The notes: generated by a model not told the origin, from the sequence alone. 64,000 nucleotides of DNA from Modestobacter lapidis (GCA_019779905.1 JABAKE010000012.1:1-64000), one strand, 5' to 3'. Numbered from the stretch's first letter, positions 43,424 to 51,422 are shown. Numbers and translations are program-made.

Positions 43424-43798
43424 ATGTCGCAGGACATCGCGGACGCCCGGCTTCCTGCCGTCCCGGGATGGTGGCCGGACCCTGCGGGTACCGGCGCACG
43501 CATGGGAGCACGCAGCGCGGCGGTCGCGGCCGCGGACCAGTGGACCGACCCGGACGACGGCGTCCGCTACCCCGCCGGTGAGGTGCACGCGTGGGAGCGA
43601 GGGCGCAACGAAACGGTCTGCGGGCTGTCGCTGAACAGGTCCCGGCTGGCCCGCTTCCCGCACGTCGGCTGGGCGGACGTCCAACCGGAGTCGGGTCGGC
43701 ACGCGGAGGGCGTGCAGCTCGTGTGCCGCCGCTGCCGGGCGGCCCAAGGTGTCCGCCGGGACGAGCGCGGCTGGACGCGGACCAACCCCCGTCCCTGA
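43424..43798 (+). CDS. Hypothetical protein with CxxC
   Basis: A 124-residue soluble protein I do not recognise, starting 5 nt after the tRNA CCA end. It has VRYPAGEVHAWERGRNETVCGLSLNRSRLARFPHVGWADVQ and a C-terminal VCRRCRAAQGVRRDERGWTRTNPRP; His in GEVHAWE, the Cys in TVCGL and the CRRC pair could bind a metal. GTG at 43421 is an alternative start. Very similar in style to unnamed proteins in related actinobacteria; role unknown. Confidence 0.65.
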   Translation: MSQDIADARLPAVPGWWPDPAGTGARMGARSAAVAAADQWTDPDDGVRYPAGEVHAWERGRNETVCGLSLNRSRLARFPHVGWADVQPESGRHAEGVQLVCRRCRAAQGVRRDERGWTRTNPRP

Positions 43799-43869
43799 GC
43801 GGCGGGCAGGATCGGGTCCGGCGACGTGCCTCCGCTGCCGGTTCCGCCGGGGCGCGTCAGGATGACCCG

Positions 43870-45006
43870 ATGCCTGCACTGCTCCACCCCTCGGGCGAGG
43901 GTGCCGCCCACCCCGGCCGGCCCGGCGGCTGGACCGGGCCGCTGCGGCGCACGTGGGCGCGGCACCCGCGGCTGGGGCTGGCCGTCAAGGCGGCACTGGC
44001 CGCGGTGACCGCCTGGGTGCTGGTGGGCTTCGTCCCCGGACCCGCCAGCGACTACCCGTACTACGCACCGCTCGGCGCCGTGATCGCCACCTCGACCACG
44101 GTCGCCGGCTCCGCGCGGGAGTCGCTCCAGACGGTCGCCGCGATCGCCCTGGGAGCGGCGGTCGCCATCGGCTTCCACGCTGTGCCGGGGCCGCGCCTCC
44201 TGGCGCTGGCCGCTGTCGTGGCCATCGGGGTGCTGCTGGCCGGCTGGCACCGACTGGGCAGCGCCGGCAGCTGGCTGCCCACGTCGGCGCTGTTCGTGCT
44301 GATCATCGGACGCGACAACCCCACGGGCTACGTGCTGGGCTACACCGGGCTGACGTTCCTGGGGGCGCTGGTGGGGGTGGCCGTGACCGCAGCCTTCCCC
44401 CCGCTCCCGCTGGCGCCCGCCGAGCAGCAGCTTAAGGCGCTGCGGGACACCCTCGCCGGGCAACTGGACGACCTGGTCGACGGGCTGAGCCAGGAGCACC
44501 CGCCGACCCAGGCCGGGTGGCAGGGGCGGATCCACACCATCGACCCCGTCCTCGCCCAGATGCGCACGGCCGTGCAGCAGACCATGGAGGCGCGGCGGGG
44601 CAACCGGCGTGCGCGCCGGTACCGCAACGACGCGGAACGGCAGTACCAGCAGGCGCGGGCGCTGGAGCGGCTCACGCTGCTCGTCGAGGACCTCACCCAG
44701 CTCATCGCCGAGACCGAGAACGCCGACAACCACTGGGTGCCGCTGGGCCCGTCGCTGCGCCTTCCGGCGGCGCGGGCCCTGGCCGGGGTCGCCGAGGTCC
44801 TCCGGTCGGTCGAAGGGGCCACCGCCGACCCCAAGGTGAGCAGCAGGGCCCACGACGTCCTGCGCGGGTTCGCCGACGAGCTGCGTCGGGTCCGGGTCAC
44901 CACTGGTGACGACCTGTTCGTGGCCGGCAACATCCTGGAGAACCTCCGCCGTTCGCTGGCCGCCATGCCACCTCACGAGGAGCCGGCGGACGAGCCGCCC
45001 GGCTGA
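43870..45006 (+). CDS. FUSC/aromatic acid exporter-like membrane protein
   Basis: A 378-residue protein with five or six TMs in residues 37-180 (LGLAVKAALAAVTAWVLVGFVPG ... YYAPLGAVIATSTTVAGSARESLQTVAAIALGAAVAIGFHAV ... GYTGLTFLGALVGVAVTAAF), then a long cytoplasmic helical region with coiled-coil character (MEARRGNRRARRYRNDAERQYQQARALERLTLLVEDLTQLI). This one-block-plus-helix plan matches half-size FUSC/ArAE proteins that export aromatic acids; the substrate is unknown. ATG 43870 is preferred over upstream in-frame starts that extend into the previous gene. Confidence 0.8.
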   Translation: MPALLHPSGEGAAHPGRPGGWTGPLRRTWARHPRLGLAVKAALAAVTAWVLVGFVPGPASDYPYYAPLGAVIATSTTVAGSARESLQTVAAIALGAAVAIGFHAVPGPRLLALAAVVAIGVLLAGWHRLGSAGSWLPTSALFVLIIGRDNPTGYVLGYTGLTFLGALVGVAVTAAFPPLPLAPAEQQLKALRDTLAGQLDDLVDGLSQEHPPTQAGWQGRIHTIDPVLAQMRTAVQQTMEARRGNRRARRYRNDAERQYQQARALERLTLLVEDLTQLIAETENADNHWVPLGPSLRLPAARALAGVAEVLRSVEGATADPKVSSRAHDVLRGFADELRRVRVTTGDDLFVAGNILENLRRSLAAMPPHEEPADEPPG

Positions 45007-45434
45007 CCGTGGCCGCGCCGACCGGCATCCCGGCGGGCGCTACGGCGGCCAGCGGGCCGGGGCGGTGCATCTCCGGCGGCCGGATTACCCACGGGGTCCG
45101 CCCGCCGACGCCACCGGCACCATCTCGGTCAGCAACGGCAGGAGCGTGCCCTGCGTCGACGACGCCGCCGCCGGCGGCAGCGCTCGACTCGCTGCTCGCA
45201 TACCCGACACGGGAGGTCGGTGCAAGTGAACGGCGCGCGCGGAAGACCCTTTCACCCATTCGTGCACTAAACGTGATCAAAGCCACTACTCACTGCTACA
45301 CAAGCGCCCGAGACGTCGACGCGGACGTCCGTGAGGGTGTGAGGCACAGATCCGCCGGGCGCATCAGCTGGTCGCCGAGCCCGGTGGTGAGCCAGGGCGA
45401 AACCGACACGCCTTCCCTGATGGGAAGGGAACAC
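45007..45434 (+). other. 428-nt leader region before secreted coiled-coil gene
   Basis: No gene is supported. The part 45240-45300 is AT-richer and probably carries the promoter (GTGCACTAAACGTGATCAAA). The remaining ~130 nt to the ATG could fold; I could not match it to a known riboswitch class. Confidence 0.4.
45411..45430 (+). promoter_or_regulatory. Hairpin overlapping the Shine-Dalgarno of 45435
   Basis: CCTTCCC (45411-45417) pairs with GGGAAGG (45422-45428), 4-nt loop, and the 3' arm is part of the SD (GGAAGGGA, 4 nt before ATG). Folding would hide the RBS. Confidence 0.5.
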
Positions 45435-46712
45435 ATGTTGCGAAAGACCATGATCGTCGTCAGTGCGATCGGGTTGGTGCTGGGGGCGACCGCGACCTCC
45501 GCGCTGGCCGACCACAGCCAGGGTCACCGGATCGAGCAGGCCCAGGCGGACCTGGCGACGGCGAACGAGACGCATGCGGCGGCCCAGCAGGCCGTGCTGG
45601 ACGCCGAGGCCGCGGTGCCCGTCGCCCAGGCCGCCGCGGACGAGGCGGCGTACGGAGCGAGGACCGACGCGCAGCACCAACAGGAGCTCACCACGCTCAA
45701 CGCCTTCCTGGGCATCATGAACCAGGGCTGCAGCTTCGGCGCCGCCGGGGCCCAGTGCCGGGCGGACAACCTGGCCTGGATGGGCCCGGGCATCGACCGG
45801 GAACGCGCGTTCCTCGCCATTCCCTACGCCCAGCGCCTGGCGAACAACACCGCGGCCCAGGCTGCGCTCACCCAGGCGAAGGCCGACCTCGCCGCGGCAC
45901 AGACCGCGGTCACCGCGGCGGCTGCCGCGGTGACCGCTGCCGAGGCCGTCCTGGCCGAGGCGCAGGCCGCCGTTCCGCTGCCCCGCGAGAAGGACGTGCT
46001 GGCCACCGACGGGTTCGCCGTCGAGGGCCTGGCCGTTCCGCCCACGTTCGCGCCGGCGGCCACCGTCGTCGTGGCCGACTGCACCGACGAGGGCATCGCC
46101 TTCACGGTGACGACGGACAACACCGGCTCCACCGACGGCACCAACGCTGGCGCCGGCACGGTCTCCTTCACCACGGCGACCGGTTCGGACAGCGTCACGG
46201 CCGACCTGGCCGCCGGCCAGGAGACCACCTCCGACAGCCGGCTCGTCGCCTTCGACGAGGTCGTCGCCGTCAGCGTCGAGGCCACCGTGGACGGCGTCGT
46301 GCAGGAGCTGGCGCAGCGGACGATCGCCCCGAGCAGCGACTGCGACTCCGCCGTGGGGATCACCGTGGCCGGGCCGACCGAACTCGAGGTGGGCAAGAGC
46401 GGTGTCTACACCGTCAACGTGACCAACTCGCGCGGCGACCACGACACCCCCGTGCAGATCGGCCTCGAGGTCGAGGCGTTCGAGGACGAGCTGCAGACCG
46501 GCGACGTCACCCTGGAGGCGTGCGACACCGCGGCGTGCGACACCGCGGCGCCGCTCGAGTTCGAGGTCACCGACGGCGTTCTGCACGTCACCCAGGACGG
46601 CCTGATGGTCGACCACGGTGCCGACGTCGACCGCTTCCTCCGGCTGACCTTCGCCAGCAACGGCGCCTACGTCGGCACGGTGTACGCGATCGACTCGGGT
46701 CTGGCCGTCTGA
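45435..46712 (+). CDS. Secreted protein: coiled-coil plus C-terminal Ig-like region
   Basis: A 425-residue exported protein of unrecognised family. Signal peptide MLRKTMIVVSAIGLVLGATATSALA with an A-x-A cleavage site near residue 25. Residues about 30-185 are Ala/Gln/Glu-rich helices (IEQAQADLATANETHAAAQQAVLDAEAAV; AQAALTQAKADLAAAQTAVTAA) forming an antiparallel coiled coil, with a Cys pair (GCSFGAAGAQC) in the turn. Residues ~210-425 are Thr/Val/Asp-rich beta domains (FTVTTDNTGSTDGTN; TELEVGKSGVYTVNVTNSRGDHDTPVQIGLEVEAF). Its stop overlaps the ATG of a two-TM protein (TGATG). Possibly a cell-surface or envelope-spanning component. Confidence 0.75.
   Translation: MLRKTMIVVSAIGLVLGATATSALADHSQGHRIEQAQADLATANETHAAAQQAVLDAEAAVPVAQAAADEAAYGARTDAQHQQELTTLNAFLGIMNQGCSFGAAGAQCRADNLAWMGPGIDRERAFLAIPYAQRLANNTAAQAALTQAKADLAAAQTAVTAAAAAVTAAEAVLAEAQAAVPLPREKDVLATDGFAVEGLAVPPTFAPAATVVVADCTDEGIAFTVTTDNTGSTDGTNAGAGTVSFTTATGSDSVTADLAAGQETTSDSRLVAFDEVVAVSVEATVDGVVQELAQRTIAPSSDCDSAVGITVAGPTELEVGKSGVYTVNVTNSRGDHDTPVQIGLEVEAFEDELQTGDVTLEACDTAACDTAAPLEFEVTDGVLHVTQDGLMVDHGADVDRFLRLTFASNGAYVGTVYAIDSGLAV
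46518..46547 (+). repeat. 15-bp tandem duplication inside secreted protein gene
   Basis: GCGTGCGACACCGCG occurs twice in a row (46518-46532 and 46533-46547), encoding ACDTA twice and adding a second cysteine. In frame. Confidence 0.85.
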
Positions 46713-47002
46713 TGGGCCGGCACCTCGGGCCGCGGCTGCTCGGCGCCGTGGGCATCCTCCTGATGGCCGTCTCCGCGGCCTGGGGTGCCGGGCTCTTCGA
46801 CCGGCCGACCGCTCCGCCGGGGGCCATCGCCTCGACGAACATCTCGATCACCGTGGGGGACGGCGGGCTCTTCTCCTGGACTGGTGAGCAGATGGTGTCC
46901 GCGGCGGGAGTGGTCCTGGGGCTCGTGCTCCTGCTCGGTTCGATCGTCTGGTCCGTGCGGACGCGGGCAGTCGGGCGGCGGCTGACCGCGTCGTTCGGCT
47001 AG
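46712..47002 (+). CDS. Small two-TM protein coupled to secreted coiled-coil protein
   Basis: A 96-residue protein: TM1 near residues 7-25 (RLLGAVGILLMAVSAAWGAGL), an outside segment FDRPTAPPGAIASTNISITVGDGGLFSWTGEQM, TM2 near residues 62-80 (SAAGVVLGLVLLLGSIVWSV), and a basic cytoplasmic tail RTRAVGRRLTASFG. The ATG shares its A with the TGA of the upstream gene, strong evidence of co-translation. Unknown family; it could anchor or help export the upstream product. A hairpin follows the stop. Confidence 0.72.
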   Translation: MGRHLGPRLLGAVGILLMAVSAAWGAGLFDRPTAPPGAIASTNISITVGDGGLFSWTGEQMVSAAGVVLGLVLLLGSIVWSVRTRAVGRRLTASFG

Positions 47003-47015
47003 ACCGGCTCTCGTG

Positions 47016-47054
47016 CGGCCCGGGAGGGCGCCCACAGGGTGGCCTCCCGGGCCG
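47016..47054. terminator. Hairpin terminator
   Basis: CGGCCCGGGAGG (47016-47027) pairs perfectly with CCTCCCGGGCCG (47043-47054), ending the secreted protein/two-TM operon. Confidence 0.7.
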
Positions 47055-47118
47055 TGCTGCCGTCCCCGGTCGTCGTGGCCGCGGTCGATCGGACCCGCCG
47101 TCGGCGCGGTCGGCGAAC

Positions 47119-47124
47119 TACCGT
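47119..47124 (+). promoter_or_regulatory. TANNNT -10 box upstream of 47131
   Basis: TACCGT lies 6 nt before the ATG at 47131; no SD is present, consistent with a leaderless message. Confidence 0.5.
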
Positions 47125-47130
47125 TCCGGC

Positions 47131-47514
47131 ATGGGCGCACTCCTCGCGGTCGTGGTGTTGATCGCGTTGCTCGCTGTGCTGGGCACGTGGGCGTGGCGGG
47201 TGCTGCAGAGCCCGGGGCAGGTGCAGACCCCCGGCGCCGGCCCGCGGGCGCTGCCGCCGTGGGACCGCGCCCGCCAGGAACGGGCCATCGCCGCGGCCCG
47301 GTGGGTGACCGCGCACGACGAGGTGGACGGCGTGACCAGGGTGCTGCTGCGCCGGACCTGCACCGGCCTGGACGGCCGCCCGGAGGTCCTCGAGGAACGG
47401 GTCTTCGAGACCTTCCCCGCGCAGGACCCGCTGTGGGAGGCCCGGTTCACCGAGGCGATGTCCGGCGCGCGCTTCCGCTGCCGTTACCTCAACAACGAGG
47501 AGCAGCAGGAGTAG
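47131..47514 (+). CDS. Hypothetical single-TM protein
   Basis: A 127-residue protein with one N-terminal TM (MGALLAVVVLIALLAVLGTWAW) and a soluble domain of ~95 residues (ARWVTAHDEVDGVTRVLLRRTCTGLDGRPEVLEERVFETFPAQDPLWEARFTEAMSGARFRCRYLN). The domain pattern resembles small unnamed actinobacterial membrane-tethered proteins. I do not recognise a function. The expected location is membrane-bound with the domain inside or outside undetermined. Confidence 0.7.
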   Translation: MGALLAVVVLIALLAVLGTWAWRVLQSPGQVQTPGAGPRALPPWDRARQERAIAAARWVTAHDEVDGVTRVLLRRTCTGLDGRPEVLEERVFETFPAQDPLWEARFTEAMSGARFRCRYLNNEEQQE

Positions 47515-47587
47515 GGCGCGACCGGCCCGGTCGTCCCCCGACCGGGGCGCGCGACACCCGCGGACGGCCGCCGGGCAGGATGGCGGC

Positions 47588-48034
47588 ATGGGTCAGGTCG
47601 TCGCGACAGCAGAGGGCATCGTGCGCGCGCCCGCCGAGCGGGTGCGCGCCGCGCTCGCCGACTACGAGGGCACTCGCCGGCGGATGCTCACCGAGCAGTT
47701 CAGCGAGTACCGGGTCAGCGACGGTGCGGACGGCGCCGTCGCCCGGGTGCACTGGAAGCTGGCCGCCACCAGCAAGCGGGTGCGCGACCAGGATCTCGTC
47801 GTCACCGCCACTCCCGACGGCGGGCTGGTGGAGACCGACGCCAACTCCAGCATGGTCACCACCTGGACGGTGCATCCCGCTGATGCCGGGGTGAGCACCG
47901 TGCGGGTGCGCAGCACCTGGAACGGCGCCACCGGCATCGGCGGCTTCTTCGAGCGAACCTTCGCCCCGAAGGGGCTGCGCCGCATCTACGAGGGGTTGAT
48001 CAGCCGGCTGGACGCCGAGGTCAACGCGGGCTGA
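47588..48034 (+). CDS. SRPBCC-family (START-like) protein
   Basis: A 148-residue protein with the helix-grip fold pattern: GIVRAPAERVRAALADYEG at the start, central strands (YRVSDGADGAVARVHWKLA; DLVVTATPDGGLVETDANSSMVTTWTVHP) and the C-terminal helix FFERTFAPKGLRRIYEGLISRLDAEV. Such proteins bind hydrophobic ligands or modify polyketide intermediates; no ligand can be inferred. ATG start. Its last 14 nt overlap the end of the convergent membrane-protein gene. Confidence 0.83.
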   Translation: MGQVVATAEGIVRAPAERVRAALADYEGTRRRMLTEQFSEYRVSDGADGAVARVHWKLAATSKRVRDQDLVVTATPDGGLVETDANSSMVTTWTVHPADAGVSTVRVRSTWNGATGIGGFFERTFAPKGLRRIYEGLISRLDAEVNAG

Positions 48035-48482
48035 GCGCGGCAGCGGGCGCGGGCAGCCCGGGGCCGGCGCTCCGGCGGCCCAGCCACCGGTCGGTCAGCC
48101 GGACGGTGAGCAGCGGGAGCGCCGCGATCGTGGCGAAGACCGCGGTGCCGGTGATCCCGACGCCGAGCCACTGGAGCGGGCCGAACCCCACCGTCGAGCC
48201 CACCTCCTCAGCGGCCACCCCGATGGCCGGCAGGCACAGGAACAGCGCGCCGGCGACCGGTAGCAGCCACCGTCGCCGCTTCGTGGTGACCCCGGCGACC
48301 ACTCCTCCCGGCACCATGACCAGCACGTAGAGCACGAGGATGAACGCCGTGCCGCTCCAGGAGAACGAGTTCTCCCCGCCTGACGCGACGGTCACGAGCG
48401 CCATGAGCCCCCGGGAGACCGCGCCCAGCGCCATCCCGGCGGCCAGGGCCGCCAGCGCGCCCACCACGATCCTGATGCCCAT
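48021..48482 (-). CDS. Hypothetical four-TM membrane protein
   Basis: A 153-residue protein with four hydrophobic segments (IVVGALAALAAGMALGAVS; AFILVLYVLVMVPGGVVAGV; WLLPVAGALFLCLPAIGVA; LGVGITGTAVFATIAALPLL). No family recognised. ATG start; convergent with the SRPBCC gene, sharing 14 nt at the 3' ends. Confidence 0.7.
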   Translation of the reverse strand: MGIRIVVGALAALAAGMALGAVSRGLMALVTVASGGENSFSWSGTAFILVLYVLVMVPGGVVAGVTTKRRRWLLPVAGALFLCLPAIGVAAEEVGSTVGFGPLQWLGVGITGTAVFATIAALPLLTVRLTDRWLGRRSAGPGLPAPAAALSPR

Positions 48483-48610
48483 CCCGACTCCGTCCGCCGC
48501 TCCGCCGGCGGCGGCAGGCTAGCGGCGCCGGGGCCGGCTGCGGAAGCACTTCGGACGCCCCGCGGCACCGGCCGGCGGCGCGGGTGCCGATCGGCAGGGA
48601 CCATGGGGGA

Positions 48611-49465
48611 GTGACCGCCGCGCCACCCACCGTGGAGGGGATCTCCGCCCTCACCGACCTGCTCGCCGACGGCGGGGCGCTCGTCCTCTCCGGGGCCGGC
48701 ATCTCCACCGATTCCGGCATCCCCGACTACCGGGGCGTGACCGGCTCGCTGCGCCGGCACACCCCGATGACCTACCAGACGTTCACCCGTGACCCGCGGG
48801 GGCGGCACCGGTACTGGGCGCGCAGCTTCGTCGGCTGGCGGAAGATCGCCGACGCCCGGCCCAACCCGGGCCACCGGTCGGTCGCGGCGCTGCAGCAGGC
48901 CGGCACGGTCGGCGACGTGATCACCCAGAACGTCGACGGACTGCACCAGGCCGGCGGCGCCCGTGGCGTCGTCGAGCTGCACGGCGGGCTGGACCGCACC
49001 GTCTGCCTTGCCTGCGGGGACGTCGCCGACCGCGCGGAGCTCGACCTCCGGCTGCAGGCGGTCAACCCGCGCTTCCGGCCGGCCGGGCACGCTCCTGACG
49101 AGGTCAACCCCGACGGTGACGTCGAGCTCCCCGACGCCGCGCTCGACGGCTTCGTGATGGTCGACTGCCTGGCCTGTGGCGGCGGACCGCTCAAGCCCGA
49201 CGTCGTCTTCTTCGGCGAGACGGTGCCGCGCGACCGGGTCGACCACTGCTTCGGCCTGGTCGACCGGGCCGCCTCCCTGGTGGTGCTCGGCTCCTCGCTG
49301 ACCGTTATGAGCGGCTACCGGTTCGTCATCCACGCGGCCAAGCGCGGCATCCCGGTGGCCATCGTCAACGCCGGCGCCACCCGCGGGGACGCGAAGGCCG
49401 ACGTCCGGGTCGACGCCCCGCTCGGCGTGGTGCTGCCGGAGCTCGCCCGCCGGCTGGCCGGCTGA
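48611..49465 (+). CDS. Sir2-family NAD-dependent protein deacetylase
   Basis: A 284-residue sirtuin. NAD-binding GAGISTDSGIPDYRG, catalytic His in VVELHG, TQNVDGLHQAGG, zinc cysteines in CLACG and CLACGGG, KPDVVFFGE, and GSSLTVMSGYRF are all intact. It removes acyl groups from protein lysines using NAD+; the zinc-site insertion (residues ~150-190) is longer than in short bacterial sirtuins, like the mitochondrial SIRT4-like class common in actinobacteria. GTG 48611 has GGGGGA upstream and is preferred over an ATG 27 nt earlier. Confidence 0.93.
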   Translation: MTAAPPTVEGISALTDLLADGGALVLSGAGISTDSGIPDYRGVTGSLRRHTPMTYQTFTRDPRGRHRYWARSFVGWRKIADARPNPGHRSVAALQQAGTVGDVITQNVDGLHQAGGARGVVELHGGLDRTVCLACGDVADRAELDLRLQAVNPRFRPAGHAPDEVNPDGDVELPDAALDGFVMVDCLACGGGPLKPDVVFFGETVPRDRVDHCFGLVDRAASLVVLGSSLTVMSGYRFVIHAAKRGIPVAIVNAGATRGDAKADVRVDAPLGVVLPELARRLAG

Positions 49466-49504
49466 CCCGGCGCCGCCGGCCCGTCCGGCCCAGACTGGGC
49501 GGTG

Positions 49505-50419
49505 ATGCAGACCTTCCTCCCCGTCGCCGATTTCGCCGAGAGCGCCCGCCTGCTGGACTCCCCGCGGCTGGGCAAGCAGCGGGTCGAGACCCTCCAGGTG
49601 CTGCGGGCCCTCGAGCTGCCCGACTACGGCTGGGCCGCGCACCCGGTGGTCACCATGTGGCGCGGGCGCACCGCCGGGCTGGTCGTCTACGGCCTGGCGA
49701 TGGTGCGGGCCTGGACGGAACGCGGGTTCGCCGACAGCACCGAGACGCTCATCGCCGAGTTCGCCCCCGAGGCCGCGCGGATGACCCAGGCGCAGGCCGC
49801 GGCCGCCGGCCTGCTGCCCAGCTGGGTCGGCGACGAGGCGCTGCACCGGTCGCACCGGTCCAACCTGCTGGCCAAGGATCCGGGGTTCTACCGGCCGGCG
49901 TTCGGCGCGGAGCCGGCCGACCTGCCCTACGTGTGGCCGGGCGCGGACGACGTGCCGCCGCCGCCCGCGCCCGAGGGCGTGCCGGTGTGGGTGGTGCGAC
50001 CGCGGGCGCACACCGAGCTGGGCGCCGCGCTGGCCACCGGCGTCGTCGGGCTCGGCACGCAGTCGGGGATCGACGTCGACGCCACCGGGCTGAGCCCGGC
50101 CGAGCTGCGGGTGCTGGCCAAGGAGCTCTCCGGGCGCCGGCCGGCCAAGGACCTCCGCCAGCTGAGCGCGCTCCTCGACGAGATGCGCCCCGGCGATCTC
50201 GTCGGTCTGCCCGTCGAGCACGGCACCGGGCTGCTGCTCGGCGAGGTGGTCGGCGGCTACTCCTTCGCCGGCCGGGAGCTGCTGCCGCACCGGCGGCCGG
50301 CCCGCTTCGGCGGGGTGGTGCCGCGATCGGCGGCCCGCCCGCCGGCCACGCTGCAGGACCCGCGGGCGCTGTTCCGGATCACCCTGGACCCGGCAGGCGT
50401 CCCGGCGCCGCTGCGCTGA
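49505..50419 (+). CDS. MSMEG_6728-type pyrimidine-dimer glycosylase with C-terminal PUA/EVE-like domain
   Basis: A 304-residue two-domain protein. Residues 1-125 (MQTFLPVADFAESARLLDSPRLGKQRVETLQVLRALELPDYGWAAHPVVTMWRG) match the family related to T4 endonuclease V, which nicks DNA at cyclobutane pyrimidine dimers. After a Pro-rich linker (about 145-158), residues 160-300 (VPVWVVRPRAHTELGAALATGVVGLGTQSGIDV ... GDLVGLPVEHGTGLLLGEVVGGYSF ... LQDPRALFRITL) look like the PUA/EVE-like domain seen at the N-terminus of Mrr/McrBC-type nucleases. ATG 49505 is preferred to GTG 49502 because the family starts MQTF. Confidence 0.8.
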   Translation: MQTFLPVADFAESARLLDSPRLGKQRVETLQVLRALELPDYGWAAHPVVTMWRGRTAGLVVYGLAMVRAWTERGFADSTETLIAEFAPEAARMTQAQAAAAGLLPSWVGDEALHRSHRSNLLAKDPGFYRPAFGAEPADLPYVWPGADDVPPPPAPEGVPVWVVRPRAHTELGAALATGVVGLGTQSGIDVDATGLSPAELRVLAKELSGRRPAKDLRQLSALLDEMRPGDLVGLPVEHGTGLLLGEVVGGYSFAGRELLPHRRPARFGGVVPRSAARPPATLQDPRALFRITLDPAGVPAPLR

Positions 50420-50536
50420 CCGGTCGACGGCGTCAGCACTGCGGCGCAGCCGTGGGGTCGGCGTCGCGACCCGGGTGACCACCTGCGCGGGCACCGGAGC
50501 ACCACGACGTCGCCCCCGTCGTTCGGCAGGGTGCGG

Positions 50537-50956
50537 TCACCCGGTCGCAGGCAGCGGCACGTTCTGCAACCGGACCTGTCCGCGGGCGACGAGCTTGCCG
50601 TCCTCGGCCCGGGTCAGGCTCACCAGCCAGAGCTGCTGGGTACGGCCCTGCTGGACCGGCTCGGCGAGCACGTCGAGCCGGCCGCTGGTCATCGGCCGGA
50701 GGAAGTCGGTCGCGTTGTGCAGGCCGACGGCGAACTCGCCGCGGTCGACCACCGCGGCGCTGGCGCCGATGCTGGCGGCGGACTCGACCACCGTGCAGTA
50801 GACGCCGCCGTGCACGACGCCCCACGGGGTGTGGTGCGCACGCCCCAGGTCGACGGCGCCGGTGACCCGGGTGCCGGACACCTCGGCGGGCACGAACCCG
50901 GAGGCAGCGGCGAAGGAGCTGACCGCTGCCAGGTCCGTCGGAGGCAGTGCGCTCAT
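50537..50956 (-). CDS. PaaI-family hot-dog thioesterase
   Basis: A 139-residue single hot-dog protein. Core GRAHHTPWGVVHGGVYCTVVESAASIGASAAV contains the HGG motif at the start of the long helix, and VGLHNATDFLRPMTSGRLDVLAEPVQQGRTQQLWLVSLTRAEDGKLVARGQVRLQNV completes the sheet. Likely hydrolyses aryl- or acyl-CoA esters. ATG 50956 overlaps the upstream VOC gene stop (ATGA), which decides it over a GTG 9 nt further up. Confidence 0.88.
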   Translation of the reverse strand: MSALPPTDLAAVSSFAAASGFVPAEVSGTRVTGAVDLGRAHHTPWGVVHGGVYCTVVESAASIGASAAVVDRGEFAVGLHNATDFLRPMTSGRLDVLAEPVQQGRTQQLWLVSLTRAEDGKLVARGQVRLQNVPLPATG

Positions 50957-51309
50957 GCGTCCCACACCAGGCAGAAGGGATGGCCGACCGGATCGGCGTA
51001 GACCCGGAAGTCGCCGCCGCCGCCGGGCAGCCGGCGGGCGCCCAGGGCGAGCACCTGCGGCTCGGCCACGTCGACGTCGGCGACCCGGATGTCGAGGTGG
51101 AACTGCTGCGGCCGGGTCGGGTCCGGCCAGGCCGGGGGAACGAGATCCGGGGCCTGCTGGACGGCGATCCGGTAACCGGCGCCGGTGACGACGACCCAGT
51201 CGTCGCCGGGCCGGCCGCTGACCTCCATGCCCAGTACCTCGGCGTAGAAGGTCGCCAGCGCGTGGGCGTCAGGGGCGTCGATGACGACGGAGTGCAACTG
51301 GCCGATCAT
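50953..51309 (-). CDS. VOC-family (glyoxalase-like) protein
   Basis: A 118-residue vicinal-oxygen-chelate protein: IGQLHSVVIDAPDAHALATFYAEVLGMEVSGRPGDDWVVV, RPQQFHLDIRVADVDVAEPQVLALGARRL and FRVYADPVGHPFCLVWDA, with metal-ligand positions partly replaced, so it may bind rather than transform a ligand. ATG 51309 has GGGGAGG 9 nt upstream; an ATG at 51318 would sit on that SD. Coupled to the PaaI gene. Confidence 0.85.
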   Translation of the reverse strand: MIGQLHSVVIDAPDAHALATFYAEVLGMEVSGRPGDDWVVVTGAGYRIAVQQAPDLVPPAWPDPTRPQQFHLDIRVADVDVAEPQVLALGARRLPGGGGDFRVYADPVGHPFCLVWDA

Positions 51310-51422
51310 GACCGCCATCCTCCCCCGGCCGGCCGGGGCCCGGCAGCCCGGTGTCGTGGCGGCGCCACGGCGCGCGGCCACCCGGGCTGCGGGCCGCGCC
51401 GGTCGTGCCGCACGATCGGCAC

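Noticed and set aside
45240-45434. Possible riboswitch in the leader of the secreted protein gene
   Set aside because: I tried c-di-GMP, ydaO-type and cobalamin consensus landmarks by eye; none matches. Only the SD hairpin is reported.
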